The notes: a model not told the origin generated them from the letters alone. A stretch of 64,000 bases of DNA from an uncultured Lachnospiraceae bacterium (GCA_900551115.1 URUY01000006.1:83315-147314); one strand, 5' to 3'; numbered from the stretch's first letter, positions 8,397 to 18,246 are shown. Made by a program: numbers and translations.

Positions 8397-9197
8397 TTAA
8401 TTTCTTTGTCTGTGTGCTTCATACATCAAAAGTGCTGCCGCAATCGCTGCATTCAGCGATTCCACCTGTCCCTCCATGGGAATCTTTACATAATAATCCG
8501 CCTCATCCGCCGTCTGCTTTTTTAAACCGTTTCCTTCATTTCCGATTAAAAATGCCGTTCCCTTGCCAAAAGAAAAGCTGTCGTAATAATTTTCTCCCGA
8601 AAGGTGCGCCGCATAGGTAAAAATCCCTTTTTCCCGCATTTTTGCAAGCGCCGTTGAAAGAGTTTCTACATATATAAACGGCACCCGGTAAACAGAGCCC
8701 ATGGTGGAACGGATGGTTTTGGGATTAAAGATATCCACTGTCTTATTTGTCATAATGACGCCGCTTATGCCGGCCCCTTCGCCGGTCCTTAATATAGTTC
8801 CCAGATTGCCCGGATCCTGCAAATCCTCCAGTACTATATACAGACCGTTTTCTTTGGAAAGCATCTCTTCCAAAGTATACGCAGGCTGATAAAGTACCGT
8901 CAGCACCCCCTGAGGTGTCTGGGTGTCAGCAGCTTTTTTCATTACTTCTTCCGTCACTGTTTCATAACCAATCTTCGTTATTTTTTTCCATAACACCTGT
9001 TCTTTTTCACTTTTACCGCTTTTCAGCCTGCCTTCCAGCTCTTCTGATAGATAGATGTCCCGAATCCAGTCTACAGGCGCTTCTTCTAACATTTTAATGC
9101 CTTCTGCAACAAAAACCTTATCTTTTCTGCGTTCTTTGGCTTTGGTCTGCCACAGTACAAGCTGTTTGATACGCGGATTTGCCGTACTCGCTATCAT
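8397..9197 (-). CDS. TrmH/SpoU-family RNA 2'-O-methyltransferase
   Basis: A 266-residue SPOUT methyltransferase that probably methylates ribose of rRNA or tRNA with S-adenosylmethionine. An N-terminal substrate-binding domain (NPRIKQLVLWQ, FVAEGIKMLEEA) is followed by the trefoil-knot domain. There VLEDLQDPGNLGTILRTGEGAG is motif 1, TIRSTMGSVYRVPF motif 2, and IPMEGQVESLNAAIAAALLMYEA motif 3 with the conserved Asn. The start at 9197 is preferred over 9302: AAAGG is 8 bases upstream, the 266-residue length fits the family, and the longer form would begin inside the pfkA terminator. The exact target nucleotide is not predictable. Confidence 0.92.
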   Translation of the reverse strand: MIASTANPRIKQLVLWQTKAKERRKDKVFVAEGIKMLEEAPVDWIRDIYLSEELEGRLKSGKSEKEQVLWKKITKIGYETVTEEVMKKAADTQTPQGVLTVLYQPAYTLEEMLSKENGLYIVLEDLQDPGNLGTILRTGEGAGISGVIMTNKTVDIFNPKTIRSTMGSVYRVPFIYVETLSTALAKMREKGIFTYAAHLSGENYYDSFSFGKGTAFLIGNEGNGLKKQTADEADYYVKIPMEGQVESLNAAIAAALLMYEAHRQRN

Positions 9198-9290
9198 ATT
9201 TTTTACCTTTCTTCTGCCCGGCAGAGGGTCTGCTCCGAACATGCCGAAAACAGTTATCTTTCTGCCTGTCCCATGCAGGTATCTTAAAAC

Positions 9291-9319
9291 AGTATAGCCC
9301 AAAAAAAGGCTCCCCGCAA
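9291..9319 (-). promoter_or_regulatory. Promoter for trmH-like/proC overlapping the pfkA terminator
   Basis: TATACT (9291-9296) lies 17 bases from TTGCGG (9314-9319) on the minus strand. The -35 falls inside the stem of the pfkA terminator. The -10 is good, the -35 matches only three of six consensus bases. Confidence 0.45.
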
Positions 9320-9337
9320 CTTAAAGTTGGGAGAGCC
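9301..9337 (-). terminator. Rho-independent terminator of pfkA
   Basis: A long stem with small mismatches (GGCTC...GAGCC ends, CAACTT/AAGTTG core, 9308-9337) is followed on the minus strand by seven Ts (9301-9307). It lies 20 bases after the pfkA stop. Confidence 0.9.
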
Positions 9338-9357
9338 CTGTCTTCTTTACTTACGCT

Positions 9358-10332
9358 TTATTTGGACAAAAGCTTACTGATTTCATAAGGATATTCAGGA
9401 ATATCCTTGGTCATTGCCAATGCTTCCTCAATATCAAAGTCCGTAAACTGACCGTGCTGATAACCCACAACCCTCTTGGTCTTGCCTGCAATCAGAAGGT
9501 CTACCGCATACGCACCCATAATGGAAGCATAATAACGGTCCTTACAGGTAGGGCTGCCGCCTCGCTGCATATGACCTAAAATCGTAGCGCGGGTTTCAAT
9601 GCCTGTTGCCGCTTCAATTCTCTTAGCCATGGAATTGGAGTGGCCGATGCCTTCCGCATTGATGATAATATGATGCTTCTTACCCATTTTACGCTTTTCA
9701 ATGATATTGTTAATGATAGCCTGCTCATCATAATCGTACTTTTCAGGAAGAAGGATATCCTCTGCACCGTTGGCAATACCGCACCACAGTGCAATATAAC
9801 CTGCATTACGGCCCATAACCTCAATAATACTGCACCGCTCATGGGAAGAAGAGGTATCCCTTACCTTGTCAATGGCTTCCATAGCCGTATTGATAGCCGT
9901 ATCAAAGCCGATGGTGTATTCGGTACATGCAATATCCAAATCGATGGTGCCGGGAAGACCGATTGCATTGATGCCAAGCCTTGCCAGCGCCTGTGCGCCG
10001 CGGTAAGAACCGTCACCGCCGATTACCACCAGACCGTTGATGCCGTACTTTCTGCAGATTTCAGCGCCCTTCTGCTGCACATCAGCATTCTTAAACTCAG
10101 GACACCTGGCCGTACCTAAAATAGTACCGCCTCTCTGGATAATATCGGAAACATTCTTGGCTTCCATATCTATAATTTCTTCATTTAACAGGCCCATATA
10201 GCCTCTCTCAATACCTTTTACCTTTAACCCCCTGGCAATCGCAGTACGCACTACCGCACGGATTGCGGCATTCATTCCGGGCGCATCGCCGCCGCTCGTA
10301 AGTACAGCTATTGTCTTCATCTGGTCTGCCAT
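9358..10332 (-). CDS. pfkA: ATP-dependent 6-phosphofructokinase
   Basis: Phosphorylates fructose 6-phosphate, the committed glycolytic step. It has 324 residues. Motifs: GGDAPGMN (14-21), the nucleotide-binding GGDGS (105-109), whose Gly after Asp marks an ATP rather than PPi enzyme, GLPGTIDLD (125-133) with the catalytic Asp131, and MGRNAGYIAL. The usual TIDND is TIDLD here, a change of the residue between the two active-site aspartates. AGGAGG lies 8 bases before the ATG. It has its own promoter upstream and its own terminator, and follows dnaE, a common order in Clostridia. Confidence 0.95.
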   Translation of the reverse strand: MADQMKTIAVLTSGGDAPGMNAAIRAVVRTAIARGLKVKGIERGYMGLLNEEIIDMEAKNVSDIIQRGGTILGTARCPEFKNADVQQKGAEICRKYGINGLVVIGGDGSYRGAQALARLGINAIGLPGTIDLDIACTEYTIGFDTAINTAMEAIDKVRDTSSSHERCSIIEVMGRNAGYIALWCGIANGAEDILLPEKYDYDEQAIINNIIEKRKMGKKHHIIINAEGIGHSNSMAKRIEAATGIETRATILGHMQRGGSPTCKDRYYASIMGAYAVDLLIAGKTKRVVGYQHGQFTDFDIEEALAMTKDIPEYPYEISKLLSK

Positions 10333-10360
10333 GACATATACCTCCTAACCGATTTCCTAT

Positions 10361-10389
10361 ATTTTAATCCATTTTATTCCCTTTTTCAA
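10361..10389 (-). promoter_or_regulatory. Promoter for pfkA
   Basis: TTGAAA (10384-10389) and TAAAAT (10361-10366) with a 17-base spacer on the minus strand, in the 108-base AT-rich gap between dnaE and pfkA. Confidence 0.7.
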
Positions 10390-10440
10390 TCTTTTTTTGA
10401 TATTTTTTTCACAAATATATTTTTTTAATAAAGCGAGCCT

Positions 10441-13400
10441 CTACTGCTGCACTACTTTGATATTTTCTTTGCCGAAAAGGGCGGAAAGGGTAGCAATTAG
10501 AGCATCGTCAGCCTTGACATTACGGTTTCTCGGAAGCTCCTTTTTTGCCTTGGGATTTTCCACGTAGATAACCACGCCGTCCTCTCCCTCCGACTCCGCT
10601 ATTGCCGCAAACAGCTTTTCTTCAGCAGCCTCATAAGACGCCATATCCGGGAACTTCACCCAGATTTTCTTTGTAAGTTGTTCAAAAGGCTGTATTCTCT
10701 CACAAATCAGCTTACCGTCCTTTTCTTCCTCCACAGAAGCCCTGCCCTGTATAAAGACCTTGGCATCCTCCGTCAGAAAAGCGGCATTCTTTTCATAATC
10801 CCTCGGAAAAACCACAACCTCCACGGTTCCCACCAAATCCTCTATGGTAAGAAAGGCCATAACCTTGTCATTTTTGGTGTATTTTATGGTCTTATCCGCA
10901 ATAATGCCGCCTATGACCGCTTTTGTACCGTCCTCTATGGCAACCTCGCCGGTTTCTTCATCCAGTGCAAAATCTGCCGTGGTAGCGGATATCTTCTTTC
11001 TCCAGACCTTTTCATACTCTTCCAGAGGGTGACCGCTTACATAGATGCCCAGTACTTCTTTTTCAAAGCCCAAAAGCATTTCCTTGGAATACTCGCCCAC
11101 ATTGGGAAGCTGTACGTCAAAGCTGTCCTTTGTATCTTCGTCCACAATATCAAACAGGGACATCTGCCCCGCCATATTGTTCTTTTTATCCTTTTGGATA
11201 TGCTCCATAATCTGAACATACACGCTCATGAACTGCTTCCTTGTACCGCCCAGACTGTCTAAGGCGCCGGCCTTTATGAAGTTTTCTATAGCGCGCTTGT
11301 TAAGGTCCCTATCCGCCATACGGGTGATAAAATCCTTTAAATTGGTGAAGCCTCCTCTTTCCTTCCGTTCCTCTACAATTCCTGCAATCACAGGCCAGCC
11401 CACGCTTTTAATAGCCGTCAGGGCATAACGGATGCTGCCGCCCGATACAGAAAAGCCGCTTTCTCCCTCATTGATATCCGGGGGAAGGATCTTAATCCCC
11501 ATGCTGCGGCAGACTAAAATATATTCCGCCACCTTCTTGGAATTGTCAATTACGGAGGTTAAAAGCGCCGCCATAAATTCCACAGGATAATAATATTTTA
11601 AGTAAGCCGTCTGGTAGGCAACTACCGCATAGCAGGCCGCATGGGATTTGTTGAAGGCATATTTGGCAAAATCCATCATGGTGGCATAAATATCGCCGGC
11701 CACCCTTTCATCTATTCCCTGTGCCACGCAACCGGGTACGCCCTCCTCTTCATTGCCGTAAATGAAATTGGCACGCTCTTTTTCCATAACATACTGCTTC
11801 TTTTTACTCATGGCACGGCGCACCAGGTCGCTCCTGCCCAGGGTATAACCGCCCAGGTCACGCACTATCTGCATAACCTGCTCCTGATATACGATACAGC
11901 CGTAGGTAGGCGCTAAGATATGCTCCAGCTGCGGGCATGCATAGGTCACGTCCCCGCCGCTGTTTTTTCCTTTGATATATTTGGGGATAAAATCCATGGG
12001 ACCGGGACGGTACAGGGAAATACCCGCAATGACATCCTCCAGATTCTGCGGCTTAAGCTCCTTCATGAAGCTCTTCATCCCTGCACTTTCAAGCTGGAAT
12101 ATGCCGTCCGTCCGGCCTGTGCCGATGGATTCCAACACCTTCTTATCGTCATAATCGATATTGTCCACATCAATGTGCTTTCCGGTATTTTTCTCTATCA
12201 TATCAACCGCATCCTTGATAACGGTCAGGGTGCGCAGCCCTAAAAAGTCCATTTTTAAAAGCCCCAGTTCCTCAAGGGTCGTCATGGTAAACTGGGTAGT
12301 GATAGAACCGTCCGAACCTCTTGACAGGGGTACAAATTCATCCGCCGATTTCTGACAGATTACCACGCCTGCCGCATGCATGGAGGTATGCCTGGGCAGT
12401 CCCTCCAGCCGTTTGCACATATCAATCAGATAGTGTACCTGTTCATCGCTGTTATACAGGCTTCTGAATTCCGGGTTAATCTCAAGCGCACGCTCTATGG
12501 TAATGTTCAACTCATTGGGTACCATTTTGGCAATGGAATCCACGAATGCATAGGGCAGGTCCATGACGCGGCCCACATCCCGGATAACCCCTTTTGCCGC
12601 CAGCGTACCGAAGGTAACAATCTGTACTACCTTATCGGCGCCGTATTTGCGGCCTACATAGTCGATTACCTCCTGCCTTCTTTCAAAGCAGAAATCCACG
12701 TCAATATCGGGCATGGATACACGCTCCGGGTTTAAGAAACGTTCAAACAGCAGGTTGTAACGGATGGGGTCTATATTGGTAATCTGCAGACAGTAAGCTA
12801 CGATACTGCCTGCTGCCGAACCACGTCCCGGTCCTACCGGAATACCGTGTTCTTTTGCATAATTGATAAAATCCCATACAATCAGAAAGTAGTCCACATA
12901 CCCCATGGTGCGGATAACGGAAAGCTCATAGGCAAGCCGCTCCGAAAGGGTCTGTCCCGTACTGCCTGCCGGCGCATTACCATCACCGTAACGGAAAGCC
13001 AGTCCGTCCTCACAGAGCTTATTTAAGTAGGTCCAGGAATCATATCCTTCGGGCACATCATACTTAGGCAGCTTTGTTACGCCAAATTCAATTTCCACAT
13101 GGCATCTGTCCGCAATCTGCTGTGTATTTTCCACTGCCTCCCACGCATAGGGAAACAGACCCTTAATCTCTTCTTCACTCTTTACATAATACTGACCGCC
13201 CTCATAACGCATACGGTCCTCATCCGCAAGCTTTTTTCCTGTCTGCAGGCAGAGCAGGATATCATGGGAATCCACATCCTCTTTATAGGTATAATGCACG
13301 TCATTGGTAACAACTAACGGAATCGAAAGCTCCCTGCTCATTTTCATAAGCTCTGTATTCACAATCCGCTGCTCTGGAATGCCGTGGTCCTGCATTTCCA

Positions 13401-13917
13401 AAAAATAATTGCCCTTTCCGAAGCATTCCTGATACTTTTGCGCCGCTTTTTTAGCTTCATCAATAAGCCCCTTTGTAATATAGCGCTGTACTTCGCCTGC
13501 CAGACATGCGGACAGGGCAATAATGCCCTCGTGAAACTGTGTAAGCACCTCCATGTCCACACGGGGCTTGTAATAATAGCCTTCTGTAAAACCACGGCTG
13601 ACAATTTTCATCAGATTGGCATAGCCGGTATTATTTTCTGCCAAAAGCACCAGATGGTAATACCTGTCCTCACCGCCGGTCAGCTCCTTGTCAAACCGGG
13701 AATTTGGCGCCACATATACCTCGCAGCCGATGATGGGCTTGATACCGGCTTCCTTTGCCGCACGGTAAAAATCGATAACGCCGTACATAACGCCATGGTC
13801 CGTAATGGCTGCACTGTCCATCCCCAGCTCCTTCACGCGCTTTACATACTCTTTAATTTTATTGGATCCGTCCAGCAGGGAATACTCTGTGTGGACATGT
13901 AAATGTGCAAACGCCAT
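10441..13917 (-). CDS. dnaE: DNA polymerase III subunit alpha (DnaE)
   Basis: Replicative C-family polymerase; in Firmicutes DnaE works beside PolC, which is not in this window. The protein has 1158 residues. An N-terminal PHP domain (FAHLHVHTEYSLLDG, AAITDHGVMYG) leads into the palm with GPGRGSAAGSIVAY and PDIDVDF (about residues 400-408), which holds two catalytic Asp residues, and the third Asp in LLKMDFLGL. Finger and tandem helix-hairpin-helix regions follow, then a C-terminal OB fold (KAVIGGIIADKTIKYTKN, about 980-1060). AAGGAG lies 7-8 bases before the ATG. Length and domain order are normal. Confidence 0.97.
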   Translation of the reverse strand: MAFAHLHVHTEYSLLDGSNKIKEYVKRVKELGMDSAAITDHGVMYGVIDFYRAAKEAGIKPIIGCEVYVAPNSRFDKELTGGEDRYYHLVLLAENNTGYANLMKIVSRGFTEGYYYKPRVDMEVLTQFHEGIIALSACLAGEVQRYITKGLIDEAKKAAQKYQECFGKGNYFLEMQDHGIPEQRIVNTELMKMSRELSIPLVVTNDVHYTYKEDVDSHDILLCLQTGKKLADEDRMRYEGGQYYVKSEEEIKGLFPYAWEAVENTQQIADRCHVEIEFGVTKLPKYDVPEGYDSWTYLNKLCEDGLAFRYGDGNAPAGSTGQTLSERLAYELSVIRTMGYVDYFLIVWDFINYAKEHGIPVGPGRGSAAGSIVAYCLQITNIDPIRYNLLFERFLNPERVSMPDIDVDFCFERRQEVIDYVGRKYGADKVVQIVTFGTLAAKGVIRDVGRVMDLPYAFVDSIAKMVPNELNITIERALEINPEFRSLYNSDEQVHYLIDMCKRLEGLPRHTSMHAAGVVICQKSADEFVPLSRGSDGSITTQFTMTTLEELGLLKMDFLGLRTLTVIKDAVDMIEKNTGKHIDVDNIDYDDKKVLESIGTGRTDGIFQLESAGMKSFMKELKPQNLEDVIAGISLYRPGPMDFIPKYIKGKNSGGDVTYACPQLEHILAPTYGCIVYQEQVMQIVRDLGGYTLGRSDLVRRAMSKKKQYVMEKERANFIYGNEEEGVPGCVAQGIDERVAGDIYATMMDFAKYAFNKSHAACYAVVAYQTAYLKYYYPVEFMAALLTSVIDNSKKVAEYILVCRSMGIKILPPDINEGESGFSVSGGSIRYALTAIKSVGWPVIAGIVEERKERGGFTNLKDFITRMADRDLNKRAIENFIKAGALDSLGGTRKQFMSVYVQIMEHIQKDKKNNMAGQMSLFDIVDEDTKDSFDVQLPNVGEYSKEMLLGFEKEVLGIYVSGHPLEEYEKVWRKKISATTADFALDEETGEVAIEDGTKAVIGGIIADKTIKYTKNDKVMAFLTIEDLVGTVEVVVFPRDYEKNAAFLTEDAKVFIQGRASVEEEKDGKLICERIQPFEQLTKKIWVKFPDMASYEAAEEKLFAAIAESEGEDGVVIYVENPKAKKELPRNRNVKADDALIATLSALFGKENIKVVQQ

Positions 13918-13978
13918 GCTGATTCTCCTTCTCTTGTTCTCCTGATTGGGTAAGCTGCCCCGGGCACCCTTACGCCTC

Positions 13979-15739
13979 CTATTTCAGTCGGTCCGCCATG
14001 GTGTAGAAATCGTAATAGATTCCCTGCCGCGCCATCAGCTCCTCGTGGTTTCCTTCTTCCGTGATGCCCTCATCCGTCAGCACCAGAATGCGGTCTGCAT
14101 TTTTAATGCTGGAAAGCCTGTGGGCTATGGTAATGGTGGTCCTGCCCTCTGAGAGCCTGCCAAGGGACTTTGCCACCTCAAATTCACTTTCGTTGTCAAG
14201 GGCGGAGGTTGCCTCATCCAATATCATAATAGCCGGATTCTTTAAGAATACCCTGGCGATGCTGATACGCTGCTTCTGTCCGCCCGATAATTTGACGCCC
14301 CTCTCTCCTACATAGGTATCATAACCGTCCTTAAGCTCCATAATAAAAGCATGCGCGCCTGCCTTTTTTGCCGCTTCCACAGCTTCTTCCCTGGATGCCT
14401 GCGGTGCGCCGTACAGGATGTTTTCCATGACCGTACCGGAAAACAGATAAACCTCCTGCTGCACAATTCCGATATTCTGCCGTAAGCTTTTTAAGGTATA
14501 GCGGCGGATATCGGTTCCGTCAATGGAAATCCTGCCGCCTGTGACGTCATAAAACCGGGGAATCAGATTGCAGAGCGTGGTCTTGCCGCCGCCGGAGGGA
14601 CCTACGATTGCCAGCTTTTCGCCCGGCTGTATCTGCAGATTCAGGTTGCGGAAAACCCTGTTATGGTCGTCAGGATACTCAAAGGATACCTCTTCAAAGG
14701 AAATGCCGCCTGCCGGTTTCCCCATTGCCACAGCGTCCGGTTCATCAAAAATCTCTATATCCGCATCCATAATCTGTAAAAACCGTTCAATACCGGTAAG
14801 CCCCCGCTGGAACTGCTCCGCAAACTCTATAATTCTTCTGATAGTGGCAATCAGGGTTGACACATACATGGTATAAGCCACCAAATCACCCGGTGTAATC
14901 TGTCCTTTTACCAAAAAAATACCGCCTGCCACAATCACCACCAGATACATGAGCCCGTCAAAGGCTCTTGTAGAAGTCTGAAAAGCCGCCATGTAGCGGT
15001 AGGTTTCCTTTTTAATCGCAAGGAATTTCTGATTTCCCTCTTCAAATTTCTCAACTTCCATCTCTTCGTTAGTGAAGGCTTTTACCACCTTCTGCCCCAA
15101 AAGACTGTCCTCGATAGCGGCGTTCAGCTCTCCTATCTGCACACGCTGTCTGGCAAAGGCCTTCCGGTTTTTCCGGTTTAACCTGATACAGGTATAAGCC
15201 ATAACCGGCACCACCAGAAATACCAGGACCGTAAGCGGTACATTAACCGTAGCCAATATGATAAAGGCTACTACCGACTTAATGCCGGCAATAAAAAATT
15301 CTTCGGGGCAATGATGGGCAAACTCCGTCACATCAAATAAGTCGTTGGTAATCCGCCCCATAATCTGTCCTACTTTTGTATTATTATAGTAGGTATTGGA
15401 CAAATACTGCAAATGTCCGTAGGCGTCCTTTCTCATGTCGGTTTCTATCTTGGCGCCCATAACATGTCCCATATCCGCCATATAAAAGTTAGCCATACAA
15501 TCTATTATCCGAAGAATCAGATACAGAAATCCCAGCTTGCCGATAACCCCTACCGTCAGCGCTGCCAGATTGTTCATCCCCGTATTGGTAATGTGCCTGA
15601 TAATCATGGGCAGCACCAGCTCACAGAGCGTGGTCAGCGATGCACAGAATAAATCCGTTATCATAACACCCTTATGTTTTCCATAGTAGGGTACAAAGCG
15701 CTTTATCAGTTCTTTTGTCGTATATTCCTTATTATTCAT
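13979..15739 (-). CDS. ABC transporter, fused permease and ATPase
   Basis: A 586-residue half-transporter of the exporter (ABCB/MsbA-like) type that should work as a dimer. The N-terminal half (1-320) has six membrane helices. The ATPase half shows Walker A GPSGGGKTTLCN (about 375), signature LSGGQKQR, Walker B IMILDEATSALD and the switch His in IAHRLSS. Substrate is not predictable; candidates include lipids, peptides or drugs. It stands alone with its own promoter, without an adjacent regulator or a partner half-transporter, which favours a homodimer. Confidence 0.9.
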   Translation of the reverse strand: MNNKEYTTKELIKRFVPYYGKHKGVMITDLFCASLTTLCELVLPMIIRHITNTGMNNLAALTVGVIGKLGFLYLILRIIDCMANFYMADMGHVMGAKIETDMRKDAYGHLQYLSNTYYNNTKVGQIMGRITNDLFDVTEFAHHCPEEFFIAGIKSVVAFIILATVNVPLTVLVFLVVPVMAYTCIRLNRKNRKAFARQRVQIGELNAAIEDSLLGQKVVKAFTNEEMEVEKFEEGNQKFLAIKKETYRYMAAFQTSTRAFDGLMYLVVIVAGGIFLVKGQITPGDLVAYTMYVSTLIATIRRIIEFAEQFQRGLTGIERFLQIMDADIEIFDEPDAVAMGKPAGGISFEEVSFEYPDDHNRVFRNLNLQIQPGEKLAIVGPSGGGKTTLCNLIPRFYDVTGGRISIDGTDIRRYTLKSLRQNIGIVQQEVYLFSGTVMENILYGAPQASREEAVEAAKKAGAHAFIMELKDGYDTYVGERGVKLSGGQKQRISIARVFLKNPAIMILDEATSALDNESEFEVAKSLGRLSEGRTTITIAHRLSSIKNADRILVLTDEGITEEGNHEELMARQGIYYDFYTMADRLK

Positions 15740-15830
15740 CCATTCAAGCCTTTCATCACCTTTTTAGTGCTTGCAAAACCTTCTTATGCAGTCACTTATC
15801 TCCTGCCTTCTCCTCCTATATACACTATTT

Positions 15831-15859
15831 AGAGTAACATTCTTTTTTACCACCGTCAA
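15831..15859 (-). promoter_or_regulatory. Promoter for ABC transporter gene
   Basis: TTGACG (15854-15859) and TACTCT (15831-15836) spaced by 17 bases on the minus strand, about 90 bases before the start codon. Confidence 0.55.
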
Positions 15860-15906
15860 TGCAGGGAAAACAAAGAGTCCGCTCGCGAAACATTTTGATT
15901 TACAGG

Positions 15907-15933
15907 AAAACAGACAGCCCAAATGGCTGCCTG
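15907..15933 (-). terminator. Terminator of isomerase gene (end of sugar operon)
   Basis: A 9-bp stem with one mismatch (CAGACAGCC with GGCTGCCTG, 15911-15933) is followed on the minus strand by TTTTCC. It lies about 58 bases after the isomerase stop. Confidence 0.7.
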
Positions 15934-15991
15934 CCTTCCCAAAACACCTATTTATTATCCCAATCTGAAAATTACAGATTATTGGCTTATT

Positions 15992-17479
15992 TTATGCAAA
16001 CGGATTTTCCGTAGGATACATCATGCCCTTAGGCTGATTGAAATTCAAATCTTCTACAGGTACGCCGATGTATTTGAATACTTCATATAATGCTTTGCCG
16101 AAGTGACCGAATGCAACCGCACCGTGATGAGGATAATTCTTCTCAATCAATACGTGACGATAGAATCTGCCCATTTCAGGAATCGCAAATACACCGATAC
16201 CGCCAAAGGATTTGGTTGCTACAGGCAGAACCTCGCCCTGTGCGATGTATGCGCGCAGCTTGCAGTCTGCTGTACTTTGGAGACGGTAGAAGGTGATGTC
16301 TCCGGGAATAATATCTCCCTCAAGTGTACCCTGGGTTACTTCTTCAGGCAGCGCTCTTGCCATAATCATCTGGTATTTCATATTGCAGAACGCCAGCTTC
16401 TTTGAGCAGGTATTGCCGCAGTGGAAGCCCATAAAGGTATCCTGATGGGTATAATCAAATTTGCCCTTGATAGCTTCTTCATACATATCATCAGGTACGG
16501 AATTGTTGATATCAAGCAGGGTTACCACGTCTTCGCTGACGCAGGCACCGATAAACTCGCTTAAGCAGCCGTAAATATCCACTTCGCAGGATACGGGAAT
16601 ACCCATACCGGTGAGGCGGCTGTTTACATAGCAGGGAACGAAGCCAAACTGGGTCTGGAATGCAGGCCAGCATTTTCCGGCGATAGCCACATACTTTCTG
16701 TAGCCCTTATGTGCTTCCACCCAGTCAAGCAAAGTCAGCTCATACTGTGCCAGCTTAGGCAGAATCTCAGGCTTTAAGTTACCTGCGCCCAGTTCCTCTT
16801 CCATTTCTTTTATCTTGGCAGGAATACGCTCATCTCCCGCATGCTTGTTGAAGGCTTCAAACAGGTCAAGCTCAGAGTTTTCCTCAATTTCAACGCCAAG
16901 GTTGTATAACTGCTTAATCGGTGCATTACATGCCAGGAAGTTAAGCGGTCTGGGACCAAAGCTGATAATCTTTAAGTCAGAAAGACCAACGATTGCTCTT
17001 GCAACAGGTAAAAATTCATGAAGCATATCCGCACATTCTGCTGCAGTACCTACCGGATATTCCGGGATATATGCCTTTACGTTACGCAGCTTTAAGTTGT
17101 AGCTTGCATTTAACATACCGCAGTAAGCATCCCCGCGTCCGCCTATCAAATCGTTCTGTGTCTCTTCTGCTGCCGCAATAAACATTGCCGGACCGTCAAA
17201 ATGCTTTGCCAAAAGGGTTTCGCTGATTTCAGGACCAAAGTTGCCAAGATATACGCAGAGTGCATTGCAGCCTGCTTTCCTGATATCCTCAAGAGCCTGC
17301 ACCATGTGGATTTCACTTTCTACGATACAAACCGGACATTCATAAACGCCCTCTGTACCGTATTTTTTTGTGTAAGCCTCCATCAGCGCCTTTCTTCTGT
17401 TTACTGATAAAGATTCCGGGAAACAGTCACGGCTGACTGCTACTACACCTACTTTTACCTGAGGTAAATTATCAAACAT
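15992..17479 (-). CDS. L-fucose/L-arabinose isomerase-family protein
   Basis: A 495-residue member of the FucI/AraA fold family, metal-dependent ketol isomerases. Seen are KVGVVAVSRDCFPESL at the N-terminus, a GPAMFIAAAEE segment in the first domain, and FGFVPCYVNSRLTGMGIPVSCEVDIYG with conserved acid residues. FMGFHCGNTCSK near the metal region and a C-terminal HGAVAFGHFGKALYEVFKYIGV are also visible. It is the third gene of the xylB-DUF4867-isomerase unit, so it probably turns a pentose or other sugar into the ketose that XylB phosphorylates. It is not XylA. The substrate is unknown. GGAGG stands 7 bases before the ATG. Confidence 0.85.
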   Translation of the reverse strand: MFDNLPQVKVGVVAVSRDCFPESLSVNRRKALMEAYTKKYGTEGVYECPVCIVESEIHMVQALEDIRKAGCNALCVYLGNFGPEISETLLAKHFDGPAMFIAAAEETQNDLIGGRGDAYCGMLNASYNLKLRNVKAYIPEYPVGTAAECADMLHEFLPVARAIVGLSDLKIISFGPRPLNFLACNAPIKQLYNLGVEIEENSELDLFEAFNKHAGDERIPAKIKEMEEELGAGNLKPEILPKLAQYELTLLDWVEAHKGYRKYVAIAGKCWPAFQTQFGFVPCYVNSRLTGMGIPVSCEVDIYGCLSEFIGACVSEDVVTLLDINNSVPDDMYEEAIKGKFDYTHQDTFMGFHCGNTCSKKLAFCNMKYQMIMARALPEEVTQGTLEGDIIPGDITFYRLQSTADCKLRAYIAQGEVLPVATKSFGGIGVFAIPEMGRFYRHVLIEKNYPHHGAVAFGHFGKALYEVFKYIGVPVEDLNFNQPKGMMYPTENPFA

Positions 17480-17583
17480 ATTATATCCTCCTATTTTTCC
17501 TGCTCTGTGCAGGTCATTTTCTGTTTTTAACCGATGCCATCTCTTATATAAATGTTATGAAAAATGCTGCTGTCTGCCGGGAG

Positions 17584-18228
17584 TTAATCCTCGTATAAAT
17601 TCAGGTTCTTTCCTTTAAGTCCTAAGAAAGCACCTGCATCTAAGCCGCCCTCCCTGTGCCCAATCAGCCACTTGTTTACTGCCGTAATCAGAGCGTCTTC
17701 GCCGGGAGCCTTGCCGTTTTCTACCTTTGCATGTGCTGCTTTTAAAGGATAGTTGGTGCCCTTTGGAAGTATTACCGCTACCTTAAAGCCCTTATTATCC
17801 AAATCACAGGGAGCATAGTGCAGGGTGGTCGCATAGACCTCTACCGCCGTTCCCGCAGGAATCAGGAAAGCTTCTACCTTTTCTGTGTCATAGGAAAAAT
17901 CCTCCTCCACATCCTGCAGCAGTCCAAGCATCAGTACTGCGTCTGTTGCTGCCACATTGATTTCTGAGTCCCTGTGGTATTCCAATGCGTTTAACAGGGT
18001 ATTGTGACCGTTGCAGTAGCCTATCTGAATGGGCATTTCACCGTATGCCGTAACAGAGATATCTTCCTTCACCGGCAGCGCCTCCAGAAGCTCTACGGAG
18101 GGTTCATAAGCAACTCCCTCCGGCAGGGGTGTTTCTGCCATTTTTTCCACCAATGCGGAAAAATCCACATTATCTACGATGCGTCCGTATTTTTTAAATG
18201 CGGCATCTGTAACCTTTTTAATTTCCAT
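17584..18228 (-). CDS. DUF4867-family protein, cupin-like
   Basis: A 214-residue protein that I recognise as DUF4867, found beside sugar kinases and isomerases in Firmicutes. The middle part is cupin-like: IQIGYCNGHNTLLNALEYHRDSE, VLMLGLLQDVE, EAFLIPAGTAVEVYATTLHYAPC, FKVAVILPKGTNYPL. Several histidines could bind metal. No signal peptide or membrane segment is present. It lies between xylB (18 bases away) and the isomerase. A role as a sugar mutarotase, isomerase or lyase in the same pathway is an inference from position only. Confidence 0.8.
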   Translation of the reverse strand: MEIKKVTDAAFKKYGRIVDNVDFSALVEKMAETPLPEGVAYEPSVELLEALPVKEDISVTAYGEMPIQIGYCNGHNTLLNALEYHRDSEINVAATDAVLMLGLLQDVEEDFSYDTEKVEAFLIPAGTAVEVYATTLHYAPCDLDNKGFKVAVILPKGTNYPLKAAHAKVENGKAPGEDALITAVNKWLIGHREGGLDAGAFLGLKGKNLNLYED

Positions 18229-18246
18229 CCTGTACTCCCTTCTTTA

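Noticed and set aside
12376..12735. Plus-strand open frames inside dnaE, glmS, rfbB and other genes
   Set aside because: They are antisense shadows without ribosome binding sites or recognisable domains.
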